From UMGS172 sp045636945 (GTDB lineage: Bacteria > Bacillota > Clostridia > Oscillospirales > Acutalibacteraceae), in contig JAZTYO010000019.1 of NCBI GenBank assembly GCA_045636945.1, positions 12,566-76,565 of the forward strand: a stretch of DNA of 64,000 bases. Direction: 5' to 3'. A program made the translations under genes and the position numbers. Below the pieces are notes generated by a model that saw nothing but the letters and a program-made list of their open reading frames with translations, did not search any database and was not told where the DNA came from. Positions within the stretch are counted from its first letter, which is position 1. Each line of letters starts with the position of its first letter. Below, piece by piece: positions 35,794-44,327 of this stretch.

Positions 35794-36900
35794 ATGGCAA
35801 GGGCAAAGAAAGTTAAAGAGTCACAAATCGACATTACCGCAGAAATTTTCGACGCACTCGAAATGATGGCTGAGGAAAGCGGTATCCCTGCAGGATATCT
35901 TGCAGACAAGATAAGAACCGCTATCATCACCGCCGCAAAGAAGGACTACGGCTCAAGAGACGTAGTTTTCTGCGAGATGGACATTGAAAATCGCGTATTC
36001 AAGGTATACGTCCGCAAGACCGTTGTCAACGAGATCGAGGACGAATATACCCAGATTCTTCTCGAGGATGCTTTGAAGGTTGACAAGAACGCTATGGTTG
36101 GTGAGTTTGTTGACATTCCTCTTGAAACCAGAAAGTTCGGTCGTATCGTAGCCCAAAACGCAAAGCACGTTATCCGTCAGGGCGTTAAGGAAGCCGAACG
36201 CGGACAGACCTTTGAAGAGTTCCAGAGCCGTAATAAGGAGCTTGTTACTGCTGTTGTTCAGCGTATCGACCCCAAGACAGGCAATGCAACCATCACCATT
36301 GGCCGCGGAGAGGCTGTTCTTCCCAAGACCGAGCAGGTACCCGATGAGGAGCTCAAAGAGGGCGACCATATCAAGGTATTTATCGTTGACGTCAAAAACG
36401 AGGACAGAGGTCCCCGCGCTATGATTTCAAGAACCCATCCCGGTCTTGTAAAGCGTTTGTTTGAAACTGAGGTTCCCGAAATCTACGACGGCACTATCGA
36501 GATTAAGGCGGTTTCACGTCAGGCAGGTTCCAGAACCAAGATGGCCGTTTGGTCCGCAAACCCTGACATCGATGCAGTCGGCGCTTGTATCGGTCAGCGC
36601 GGTGCCCGTGTCAACGCAATCGTTGAAGAGCTCGGCGGCGAGAAGATTGATATTGTTAAATATTCTGAGGACCCTGTAGCATTCATTACCGAGGCATTGT
36701 CACCTGCAAAGGTTCTCAGTGTTACCATTGAAAGTGAAGACCCCAAGGTCTGCCGTGTAACCGTTCCCGACAGTCAGTTGTCGTTGGCTATCGGTAACAA
36801 GGGTCAGAACGTCCGTCTTGCCGCACGTCTTACCGGTTGGAAGATTGACATTCATCCCGAAAGCGGATTCTACGGCGAGGGTGACGACAGCATTCAGTAA
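35794..36900 (+). CDS. nusA: Transcription termination/antitermination protein NusA
   Basis: 368 residues: N-terminal RNA-polymerase-binding domain (1-~125), S1 domain (KELVTAVVQRIDPKTGNATITIG), then KH1 and KH2 (IGQRGARVNAIVEEL; AIGNKGQNVRLAARLTGWKIDI). No C-terminal acidic repeats, as usual in Firmicutes. Regulates pausing, termination and rRNA antitermination. Start ATG 35794 after CGGAGGT. Confidence 0.98.
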   Translation: MARAKKVKESQIDITAEIFDALEMMAEESGIPAGYLADKIRTAIITAAKKDYGSRDVVFCEMDIENRVFKVYVRKTVVNEIEDEYTQILLEDALKVDKNAMVGEFVDIPLETRKFGRIVAQNAKHVIRQGVKEAERGQTFEEFQSRNKELVTAVVQRIDPKTGNATITIGRGEAVLPKTEQVPDEELKEGDHIKVFIVDVKNEDRGPRAMISRTHPGLVKRLFETEVPEIYDGTIEIKAVSRQAGSRTKMAVWSANPDIDAVGACIGQRGARVNAIVEELGGEKIDIVKYSEDPVAFITEALSPAKVLSVTIESEDPKVCRVTVPDSQLSLAIGNKGQNVRLAARLTGWKIDIHPESGFYGEGDDSIQ

Positions 36901-36936
36901 GTCACCGCCCAAAAACAAAGAAAGTGAGGAAGCGCA

Positions 36937-37209
36937 ATGACACCTAAAAAACAACCGATGAGACAGTGTACGGGTTGCGGCGAAATGAAGCCGAAAAGAG
37001 AACTCGTTCGCATTGTCAAAACGCCCGAGGGCAACATAATGCTTGACCGTTCAGGCAAGGCCAACGGCAGAGGCGCATATATTTGTCACAGCACCGAGTG
37101 TTATAAAAAGGCGGTCAAAGCAAAACGTCTTGAGAGAGCGTTTTCAATGGCTATCCCGGCCGGCGTTTCCGAGCAGATAGTAAAGGAGCTTGATTCGGAT
37201 GAGCAATGA
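36937..37209 (+). CDS. rnpM: RNase P modulator RnpM (YlxR/DUF448)
   Basis: 90-residue YlxR-family protein: RQCTGCGEMKPKRELVRIV, GRGAYICHSTECYKKAVK with four cysteines typical of the family, and LERAF near the end. Members bind RNA; the B. subtilis protein modulates RNase P. Overlaps ylxQ by 11 bp. RBS GTGAGGAAG upstream. Confidence 0.93.
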   Translation: MTPKKQPMRQCTGCGEMKPKRELVRIVKTPEGNIMLDRSGKANGRGAYICHSTECYKKAVKAKRLERAFSMAIPAGVSEQIVKELDSDEQ

Positions 37210-37528
37210 TGCCATATTGTCCTATTTAGGGCTGGCACGAAAGGCAGGCAAATTGGCAACAGGTTTTGTCGCCTCAAAGGAATCCTGTCTTAAACGTAAG
37301 GCAAAATTCATTGCCGTAGCGTCCGATATTTCCGAAAAGAGTGAAAAGGAAATAAGATATTTCAGTGGCGGAAAGATACCCGTCGAAAGAATACCCTATA
37401 CTATCATAGAAGTTTCCGCAAAAATCGGAATAAAGGCCGGCATTGTGGCCGTATGCGACGAAGGCTTTGCCGATGCATTGGTAAAGTCAGCCGACAGATC
37501 GAAGGAGGAATTCACACATGCTGATTAA
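37199..37528 (+). CDS. ylxQ: YlxQ, L7Ae-like RNA-binding protein
   Basis: 109-residue L7Ae/L30e-fold protein (LSYLGLARKAGKLATGF, LIAVASDIS-like KFIAVASDISEKSEKEI). Such proteins bind kink-turn RNA; exact ligand unknown. I use ATG 37199 with AAAGGAG ten bases upstream. It overlaps rnpM by 11 bp and infB by 11 bp, so translation is tightly coupled. Confidence 0.92.
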   Translation: MSNDAILSYLGLARKAGKLATGFVASKESCLKRKAKFIAVASDISEKSEKEIRYFSGGKIPVERIPYTIIEVSAKIGIKAGIVAVCDEGFADALVKSADRSKEEFTHAD

Positions 37529-40019
37529 GTATAAGATTCACGAGTTGTCCAAGGACTTTGAAGTCAACAGCAAGGACATCATTACACTCCTTAAAGACAA
37601 ATTGGGAGTAGATAAAAAGAGCCAGACCTCTCTGGAGGACACCGAGCTCGACCTCATTTTTGATTATCTTACTCAGAAGAATGAGGTTAAAAACTTTGAC
37701 GAGTATTTTGCCGCAGGTAAGGGTGCTCAGGAAGAACGTGCAAAGGAACGTCAGGCTGAAAAGGACCGCAAGCTTGCCGAGCAGATGGCTGTTCTTGAAC
37801 AGTTAAAGGCAGCTCAGGCAGCACAGAAGGCAGCCGAAGAGGGCAAAAAGGAAGAGACTAAACCTGTTGAAAAGCCTGTCGAGAAGAAGGTTGAGGCTAA
37901 AACTCCTGCAAAGCCCGTTAAAAATAAGGTCGCCGAGAAGCCTGAGGCAAAGCCCGAGAAGAAGGCCGAAGTAAAGCACGAGCCCGTAAACATTCCTCCC
38001 AGACCCAAGAAGGAAAAGAAGGGTGAGGCTCCCAACAGAGGACCTGTTGAGATCCGTAAGGTTGATACCCGTGCTTCCAATATCAACATTGATAAGTATA
38101 ACGAGCGCTATGAGAATATTGCACCTGCAAACTCTATGCGCAACGATAATGACCAGCGTAAGCAGAAGATTAAGCAGAAGTCGCAGGATTATCGCCGTCC
38201 TCAGAACGCAAAGAGAGAAACTGAGGCCGACAAGCTTCGCAGACTCCAGCTTGAGAAAATCAAAAAGACTCCCATCACCGTTACCATTGGCGAGGAAATC
38301 ACTGTCGGTGAGCTTGCCGCCGCAATGAAGAAAACTGCCGCAGAGGTCATCAAGGAATTGATGAAGCTCGGTATGTTTGCTAACGTTACACAGACTATCG
38401 ACTATGATACTGCCGAAATCGTTGCTACCGAAATGGGTTGCAAGGTTGAGCGTGCTGTTGTTGTCACCATTGAGGAAAGAATTATGGACATCTCGGAGGA
38501 TACTGAGGAGTCCTTGAAGCCCCGTAGCCCCATCGTTGTTGTTATGGGTCACGTTGACCACGGTAAAACCTCGTTGCTCGACGCTATCCGTAACGCAAAG
38601 GTTGCTTCGGGTGAGGCAGGCGGTATTACCCAGCACATTGGTGCTTACCGTGTAAACCACGAGGGCAACGAGATTACCTTCCTTGATACTCCCGGTCACG
38701 CCGCATTTACCTCAATGCGTCAGCGTGGTGCTATGGCTACCGATATTGCAATTCTTGTTGTTGCCGCCGACGACGGTATTATGCCCCAGACCATTGAGGC
38801 TATCAACCACGCTAAAGCAGCCAAGGTTCAGATTATTGTTGCTATCAATAAAATGGATAAGCCCGAGGCTAATCCCGACCGCATCAAGCAGCAGTTGACC
38901 GAGCACGGTCTTGTTCCCGAGGAATGGGGCGGTGACATTATCTGCGTTCCCGTTTCGGCCAAGACCCACGACGGTATCGACGAGCTTCTTGCCAACGTTC
39001 TGCTTGTTGCCGAGATGCAGGAGCTTAAGGCAAACCCCGACCGTAAGGGTAAGGGTGTTGTTATCGAGGCACGTCTTGATAAGGGCCGCGGTCCTGTTGC
39101 AACATTGCTTGTTCAGAACGGCACTCTCCGTTCGGGCGATATCGTTGTCGCAGGTACTTCGGTTGGCCGTGTAAGAGTTATGCTTGACGAAAACGGCCGT
39201 ACCGTTAAGGAAGCAGGTCCTGCAGTTCCGGTTGAGATTACCGGTCTTGATGAGGTTCCTGCCGCAGGTGATAACTTCGATGCAGTTTCTGACGAGCGTC
39301 TTGCACGTCAGCTTGTTGAACAGCGTAAGCAGAAAGCCAAGGATGAGATTTTCAAGGCGACACAGAAGGTTACTCTTGATAACCTCTTCAGTCAGCTCGA
39401 GCAGGGCGAGGTTAAGGACCTTAACGTTATTGTTAAGGCCGACGTTCAGGGCTCGGTTGAGGCTGTTCGTGAAAGCCTTGTCAAGATTTCCAATGAGGAA
39501 GTCCGCGTAAACGTTATCCACGGCGGTGTTGGCGCTATAAACGAGTCGGATGAAATGCTTGCCGCAACCTCAGGTGCTATCATTGTCGGATTTAACGTCC
39601 GTCCCGACCCCGTTGCTAAAGAGGCTGCCGAGCGTGACGGTGTTGAAATCAGGCTTTACAGAGTTATTTACGACTGTATCGATGAGATTACAGCCGCTAT
39701 GAAGGGTATGCTTGCTCCCAAGTTCCGCGAGGTTGTTCTAGGTGAGCTTGAGGTTCGTCAGACCTATAAGGTTAGTGGTATCGGTACTATTGCAGGCTGT
39801 TATGTCAAGAACGGTAAGATCGCCCGTGACGCCAAGGTACGTGTTGTCCGTGACGGTATCGTTGTTGCCGAGGATGAGATAGGTTCTCTCCGTCGTTTCA
39901 AGGACGACGTTAAGGAGGTGGCCGACGGTTACGAGTGCGGTGTCGGTCTTGAGAAGTTTGCCGACATCAAGGAAGGCGACATTTTCGAAGCCTATATTAT
40001 GGAAGAATACAGAGATTAA
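37518..40019 (+). CDS. infB: Translation initiation factor IF-2
   Basis: 833-residue GTPase delivering fMet-tRNA to the 30S P site. A lysine/glutamate/alanine/proline-rich flexible N-domain (~60-260) is followed by the second N-terminal IF-2 fold (TVGELAAAMKKTAAEVIKEL), the G domain with GHVDHGKTS (~344), DTPGHAAFTSMR and NKMDKP, and C1/C2 domains. Start ATG 37518 inside the ylxQ end, with GAAGGAGG upstream. Length is normal for Firmicutes. Confidence 0.98.
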   Translation: MLIKYKIHELSKDFEVNSKDIITLLKDKLGVDKKSQTSLEDTELDLIFDYLTQKNEVKNFDEYFAAGKGAQEERAKERQAEKDRKLAEQMAVLEQLKAAQAAQKAAEEGKKEETKPVEKPVEKKVEAKTPAKPVKNKVAEKPEAKPEKKAEVKHEPVNIPPRPKKEKKGEAPNRGPVEIRKVDTRASNINIDKYNERYENIAPANSMRNDNDQRKQKIKQKSQDYRRPQNAKRETEADKLRRLQLEKIKKTPITVTIGEEITVGELAAAMKKTAAEVIKELMKLGMFANVTQTIDYDTAEIVATEMGCKVERAVVVTIEERIMDISEDTEESLKPRSPIVVVMGHVDHGKTSLLDAIRNAKVASGEAGGITQHIGAYRVNHEGNEITFLDTPGHAAFTSMRQRGAMATDIAILVVAADDGIMPQTIEAINHAKAAKVQIIVAINKMDKPEANPDRIKQQLTEHGLVPEEWGGDIICVPVSAKTHDGIDELLANVLLVAEMQELKANPDRKGKGVVIEARLDKGRGPVATLLVQNGTLRSGDIVVAGTSVGRVRVMLDENGRTVKEAGPAVPVEITGLDEVPAAGDNFDAVSDERLARQLVEQRKQKAKDEIFKATQKVTLDNLFSQLEQGEVKDLNVIVKADVQGSVEAVRESLVKISNEEVRVNVIHGGVGAINESDEMLAATSGAIIVGFNVRPDPVAKEAAERDGVEIRLYRVIYDCIDEITAAMKGMLAPKFREVVLGELEVRQTYKVSGIGTIAGCYVKNGKIARDAKVRVVRDGIVVAEDEIGSLRRFKDDVKEVADGYECGVGLEKFADIKEGDIFEAYIMEEYRD

Positions 40020-40030
40020 GAAGAATATAC

Positions 40031-40058
40031 GCAAGGGGCGACCAACGGTCGCCCTTGC
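40031..40058. repeat. Short intergenic palindrome, copy 4 (GGGGCGACC type)
   Basis: GCAAGGGGCGACC / GGTCGCCCTTGC with a 3-nt loop (AAC) and one bulged G, in the 69-bp infB-rbfA gap. It lacks a T-run, and rbfA is presumably cotranscribed, so it is not a terminator. Of the four copies it has the longest stem (12 bp). Confidence 0.75.
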
Positions 40059-40088
40059 AGTGTAATTTGAAAATAAAGGAAAGAAATT

Positions 40089-40460
40089 ATGCCAAGTTTT
40101 AAAATCGGACGTGCTGCTGCTGACATCCAGCGTGAGCTTGCGGACCTTTTCCGTGAGATGAAAGACCCTAGAGTCAGCAAGCTTTTGAGCATTGTTAAAG
40201 TTGACGTTTCGGGCGACCTTTCGTATGCCACCGTTTATGTCAGTGCCATTGAAGGCATTGCCAAGACGGTTGAAAGCGTTAAGGGTCTTAAAAATGCGGC
40301 AGGATTTTTGCGCCGTGAGTTAGGGTTAAGACTGAAACTCAGAAAGACTCCCGAACTGCGTTTTGTGGCCGATAATTCAATCGAGCACAGTGCAAATATT
40401 GCAAAGATTATCGAATCCTTCCCCGAAACCGCTAATACAGAGGAAATCGGCGATGAGTAA
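40089..40460 (+). CDS. rbfA: 30S ribosome-binding factor A
   Basis: 123-residue KH-fold cold-shock/assembly factor for 30S 5' processing. GRAAADIQRELADLFREMKDPRV, YATVYVSAIE and KTPELRFVADNSIEHSANI are family hallmarks. Start ATG 40089 with AAAGGAAAG upstream. Overlaps nrnA by 8 bp. Confidence 0.96.
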   Translation: MPSFKIGRAAADIQRELADLFREMKDPRVSKLLSIVKVDVSGDLSYATVYVSAIEGIAKTVESVKGLKNAAGFLRRELGLRLKLRKTPELRFVADNSIEHSANIAKIIESFPETANTEEIGDE

Positions 40461-41397
40461 GCTTATTACTAAAGTTGAGGTTGCCGAATTTCTCAAAAGC
40501 CACGATAAATACACTATTTTGACCCATTCGCATCCCGACGGTGACACGTTGGGTTCGGCCTTTGCGCTTTGCTCGGCCTTGAGAGGTATGGGCAAAATGG
40601 CAAATGTCGTTAGTCCCGACCCTATTCCTGAAAAGTTCGGTTATCTGACCACCGAAGGCGAACAGGATTTTATTCCCGAGACCGTAATTTCGGTTGACAT
40701 TGCCGACGATAAATTGTTGGGCACCTTGAGGGATGAGTATAAGGATAAAATCGTGCTTGCTATCGACCACCATTCGACCAATGTAGGTTTTGCCGAAAGC
40801 CTTTATTTAGAGGGTGACAGCGCCGCTGCGGCTGAGTGCGTTTACGTTATCATAAAGGAGTTGGGTGTAGAGGTTACACCGTTTATTGCATCCTGCCTTT
40901 ATACAGGGATGGCCACCGATACAGGCTGTTTTAAATTCTCTAATACCACAACGAGAACCCATATTTTTGCCGCCGAGCTTATGCAAGCAGGTGCCGATTA
41001 TGACGAAATCAACCGTGTGATGTTTGAGGTCAAATCACAAAGCCGTCTTGAGATGGAACGCCGTGTGCTTAACGGAATTGAGTATATCTGTGACGGTAAA
41101 TGTGCTATTATCACTGTCACTCAAAATATGATTAAGGAAACCGGCTGTGACTCAAGCGATATGGACGGTATTGCCGCAATGTCGCGCCAAATCGAAGGCG
41201 TTTTGATTGGTATTACAGTTCGTGAAAAGACTGACGGCAAGTGGAAGATTTCGCTTCGCACCTTTGAGCCTTATGATGCAGCCGAGATTTGCCAAAAGTT
41301 TGGCGGCGGCGGTCATAAAAGAGCCGCAGGCTGTGAGTTCGAAACCGAACTTGAAGCAAAAACCAAGCTCAAAGAGTATATCACCTCGCTTTTGTGA
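40453..41397 (+). CDS. nrnA: DHH/DHHA1 phosphoesterase (NrnA-like oligoribonuclease)
   Basis: 314 residues with DHH motifs (LTHSHPDGDTLGSAFAL; DIADDKL; AIDHHSTN; MATDTGCF) and the C-terminal DHHA1 glycine motif GGGHKRAAGCEF. NrnA-type enzymes degrade nanoRNA and convert pAp to AMP, replacing Orn in Firmicutes. The conserved place between rbfA and truB supports the call. ATG 40453 overlaps the rbfA stop. Confidence 0.94.
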   Translation: MSKLITKVEVAEFLKSHDKYTILTHSHPDGDTLGSAFALCSALRGMGKMANVVSPDPIPEKFGYLTTEGEQDFIPETVISVDIADDKLLGTLRDEYKDKIVLAIDHHSTNVGFAESLYLEGDSAAAAECVYVIIKELGVEVTPFIASCLYTGMATDTGCFKFSNTTTRTHIFAAELMQAGADYDEINRVMFEVKSQSRLEMERRVLNGIEYICDGKCAIITVTQNMIKETGCDSSDMDGIAAMSRQIEGVLIGITVREKTDGKWKISLRTFEPYDAAEICQKFGGGGHKRAAGCEFETELEAKTKLKEYITSLL

Positions 41398-41408
41398 CGG
41401 AGGGCAAA

Positions 41409-42287
41409 ATGAACGGACTTATTTTGCTTGATAAGCCACAAGGATACACCTCCTTTAAGGCGGCGGCGGTGTTAAGACGTATCTATGGCACAAAACGTGT
41501 CGGACATACGGGTACGCTTGACCCGATGGCCACAGGTGTTTTGCCTATACTCATAGGCAGGGCTACAAGGCTTTGCTCATATGTGTTGGAGGCTGATAAA
41601 CGCTATACCGCAGGTGTAAGATTGGGTATTACAACCGATACGCTTGATATAACGGGCGAGGTTTTGAGCGAAAGCACTGTTTCGGTCTCTGATGAGCAGT
41701 TGGTCGATGCTTTAAAGCATTTTACTTGTACCTATGACCAGATTCCACCAATGTTTTCGGCCATAAAAAAGGACGGTGTAAGACTTTATGACCTTGCACG
41801 TCAAGGCAAGGAAATCGAACGTGAGCCAAGGTCAATCACAATTCACAGCATCGATCTTTTGCGTCGTGACGGCCACGATTTTTATATCGACGTTCATTGC
41901 TCAAAGGGCACGTATATCAGGTCCTTGGCTGACGATATCGGAAAGCTTTTGGGTTGCGGTGCAACACTTATTTCCTTAAGGCGCACCGATGCCGCAGGTT
42001 TTTCGATTACCGATTGCAAAACAATCGAGCAGATAGAGGCCGACCCCGAGGGTTGCCTTTTGTCGGCTGACCGTGCAGTGCCAAGCTTCAGAAGTATTAA
42101 CGTTTCCGAAGCACAGGCCAAACGCTTTTTGAATGGCGCTGCTTTGAGTGTTGACCGACTGAGATTTGTTAGCAACCCTACGGAAAAAGAAATATTTAAA
42201 GTTTTTGGTGACGGACATTTTTTGGGTCTGTCGGAATTTGACCAATTAAGCAACGAAATTTCAACCAAATGCGTTGTGTTTGAATAA
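41409..42287 (+). CDS. truB: tRNA pseudouridine(55) synthase TruB
   Basis: 292 residues. GLILLDKPQGYTSFKAAAVLRR, RVGHTGTLDPMATGVLPILIG (catalytic Asp in LDP), RYTAGVRLG and KGTYIRSLADDIG are classic TruB motifs. Makes pseudouridine-55 in tRNA T-loops. I use ATG 41409 (MNGLIL) with GGAGGG upstream; the frame from GTG 41394 contains the ribosome site and overlaps nrnA. Confidence 0.97.
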   Translation: MNGLILLDKPQGYTSFKAAAVLRRIYGTKRVGHTGTLDPMATGVLPILIGRATRLCSYVLEADKRYTAGVRLGITTDTLDITGEVLSESTVSVSDEQLVDALKHFTCTYDQIPPMFSAIKKDGVRLYDLARQGKEIEREPRSITIHSIDLLRRDGHDFYIDVHCSKGTYIRSLADDIGKLLGCGATLISLRRTDAAGFSITDCKTIEQIEADPEGCLLSADRAVPSFRSINVSEAQAKRFLNGAALSVDRLRFVSNPTEKEIFKVFGDGHFLGLSEFDQLSNEISTKCVVFE

Positions 42288-42306
42288 ATTTTAAGGAGGT
42301 AAGGAA

Positions 42307-43197
42307 ATGAACGGTCACGTAATTGTACTTGGCACGTTTGACGGTTTGCACAAGGGTCATCAGGCTGTGTTTAATGCGGCACTGAATTTCAAAAGTTTAA
42401 CCCCCGTTGCCGTCACATTCCCCGAGCCTCCGAGACGTAAGATTCAAAATATATTCGTACCGTTGCTTATGACGGCTGAGGATAAATATAGTATGCTTAA
42501 AAGCATAGGCTTTTCACAGGTTTTTGTGTTGGATTACGATAAGGTGCACAACCTTGAACCTATTGATTTTCTCGAGATGCTCTTTAAAAAATACGATATT
42601 AAAGTGATGGTTTGCGGATTCAATTATCGCTTTGGACACGGCGGGTCAGGTGATGCGGCATTGATATCGCAGTATTGTTCCGAGCATGGTGCAGAGGCTG
42701 TTATAGTGCCTGCTACAACCGTTTCAGGTCAGACTGTTTCGTCGTCATTGATTCGCGACCTTATTGCCAAAGGTGATATTTCATTTGCCAATATGTTGCT
42801 TGGTCGCCCCTTCTCTTTCACAAGCGAGGTTATTCACGGTGAGGAACGTGGCAGGACAATGGGCTTCCCAACCATAAATCAGGCTCTTGACAGTGAACTT
42901 GTCACTCCGAAATTCGGCGTATATGCGTCGGCGGTAACGATAGACGGAAAGGATTATCCTGCCGTCACAAATATCGGTATCAGACCTACGTTTATGCTCA
43001 AAAAACCGTTGAGCGAAACGTATATAATCGATTTTGACGGTAATCTTTACGGCAAGGACGTAACCTTAAAGTTACTCGACTATATGCGTTCTGAGGAAAG
43101 ATTCGACAGCCTCGAAGAATTGGCTTACGCAATAGAGAATGACAAGGAGAAGGCAATAAAGATTTTTAAAGCCGGGATTTTGCCTTGCGAGTTTTAA
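42307..43197 (+). CDS. ribF: Bifunctional riboflavin kinase / FAD synthetase
   Basis: 296 residues. N-terminal FMN adenylyltransferase domain (LGTFDGLHKGHQAVFN; CGFNYRFGHGGSGD) and C-terminal riboflavin kinase (HGEERGRTMGFPTINQ; YPAVTNIGIRPTF). Supplies FMN/FAD, which the Rnf flavoproteins need. Start ATG 42307 with AAGGAGGT. Last gene of the rimP operon. Confidence 0.97.
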   Translation: MNGHVIVLGTFDGLHKGHQAVFNAALNFKSLTPVAVTFPEPPRRKIQNIFVPLLMTAEDKYSMLKSIGFSQVFVLDYDKVHNLEPIDFLEMLFKKYDIKVMVCGFNYRFGHGGSGDAALISQYCSEHGAEAVIVPATTVSGQTVSSSLIRDLIAKGDISFANMLLGRPFSFTSEVIHGEERGRTMGFPTINQALDSELVTPKFGVYASAVTIDGKDYPAVTNIGIRPTFMLKKPLSETYIIDFDGNLYGKDVTLKLLDYMRSEERFDSLEELAYAIENDKEKAIKIFKAGILPCEF

Positions 43198-43214
43198 TTT
43201 TAAAAAGTAAAAAC

Positions 43215-43249
43215 AAAAAAGACAAGACTGTTAAGTCTTGTCTTTTTTT
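43215..43249. terminator. Terminator after ribF (symmetric)
   Basis: GACAAGACT (43221-43229) / AGTCTTGTC (43234-43242), flanked by A6 and T7, so it can work on either strand. Before the IS30 insertion it may also have ended the minus-strand ligase operon. Confidence 0.92.
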
Positions 43250-43272
43250 AGTTCTGGGTGAGTTATACTATC

Positions 43273-44325
43273 AAGTGCAACACTTTAAGAAAATAAAATA
43301 GAAGTTCATATGGATCTCTGGTAGAATAAAGTTACCACACAATAAACCACAAGGAGAGAACCATATGAACTATACCCATCTTACCATAGAAGAACGCTGT
43401 TGTCTACGGGAATATTATAAAAAAGGATACAGTTATCGAAAAATAGCCGAGTTGATTGGAAGAAATGTTAGTACAGTATCCCGTGAACTTAGACGCAACT
43501 TTACCCATATGTATGACATACCAACATATTATCCTCATACTGCACAAAAGAAATATCTTCTGAGACGGTCATATTGTCACAGAGGTATGTTTCAAGACCC
43601 TACGAAATTAGAATACATCAAAGAAAAACTACAACTCACTTGGTCACCCGAACAAATAGCCAACACGCCATGTGAAATGGATATGCCTTCTGTCAGAACG
43701 ATTTACCGTTGGATATATGAAAAGTATATTGATGTAAATTTAAAAGTGCTGAGACGAAAAGGCAAGAGTTGTGGCAAGAAGGAAACTCGCGGTAAATTCA
43801 ATCTCGGCAAATCAATTCGCAAACGAAATAAAAGTGTATATAAACGATTAGAGTTTGGACATTGGGAAGCGGACACAGTGGTATCCGGCAGAGGTAAATC
43901 TAAGGTTTGCTTTGCAACACTGGCGGAGAGAAAGACCAGGTACTACATAGCAATTAAGATGCCCAACAGAAATGCCGATACAATGGCAAAAACAATTATT
44001 GCCGCATTATCTGAATTTCCGGATGAAGCTGTTAAGAGTATAACCTGTGACCGCGGAACCGAGTTTGCCAATTGGCAAACTATTGAAGAACAATTAAATT
44101 GCAGCGTGTATTTTGCAGATCCTTATTGTGCTTGGCAAAAAGGGACCAACGAGAATCTTAATGGTTTGCTTCGGGAATTCTACCCTAAGGGTAGAAACCT
44201 TTCAAGAGTTAGTCCAAGCACATTAAAAAAGAACCTGGCGTTGATCAACGCCAGGCCTAAAAAAGTATTAGGTTTCCAAAAACCAGTTGATTTATTTGAA
44301 TTTTCTTTATCTAAGTGTTGCACTT
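43273..44325 (+). mobile_element. IS30-family insertion sequence, about 1.05 kb
   Basis: A complete-looking element bounded by inverted repeats AAGTGCAACACTT (43273-43285) and AAGTGTTGCACTT (44313-44325), 13 bp perfect, with weaker similarity continuing inward. It holds one intact transposase. No clear target duplication: flanking bases are CTATC on the left and AGTTT on the right. It lies between the ribF terminator and the 3' end of the O-antigen-ligase-like gene. Confidence 0.88.
43304..43370 (+). promoter_or_regulatory. Transposase ribosome-site hairpin
   Basis: GTTCATATGGATCTCT (43304-43319) pairs with AGAGAACCATATGAAC (43355-43370), 16 positions with one mismatch. The 3' arm contains the GAGAG part of the ribosome site and the ATG (43365). 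An inner hairpin GGTA (43320-43323) / TACC (43333-43336) lies in the loop. Confidence 0.75.
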
Positions 44326-44327
44326 AG
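43365..44327 (+). CDS. IS30 family transposase
   Basis: 320 residues. N-terminal helix-turn-helix (LTIEERCCLREYYKKGYSYRKIAELIGR, with VSTVSRELRRN) and DDE integrase core: HWEADTV (Asp at ~168), TCDRGTEFANW, and QKGTNENLNGLLREFYPKG. Full length, no frameshift, likely active or recently so. The stop codon TAG (44325-44327) sits at the right inverted repeat, so the last codons are IR sequence. Base composition is lower in G+C than its neighbours. Confidence 0.96.
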   Translation: MNYTHLTIEERCCLREYYKKGYSYRKIAELIGRNVSTVSRELRRNFTHMYDIPTYYPHTAQKKYLLRRSYCHRGMFQDPTKLEYIKEKLQLTWSPEQIANTPCEMDMPSVRTIYRWIYEKYIDVNLKVLRRKGKSCGKKETRGKFNLGKSIRKRNKSVYKRLEFGHWEADTVVSGRGKSKVCFATLAERKTRYYIAIKMPNRNADTMAKTIIAALSEFPDEAVKSITCDRGTEFANWQTIEEQLNCSVYFADPYCAWQKGTNENLNGLLREFYPKGRNLSRVSPSTLKKNLALINARPKKVLGFQKPVDLFEFSLSKCCT

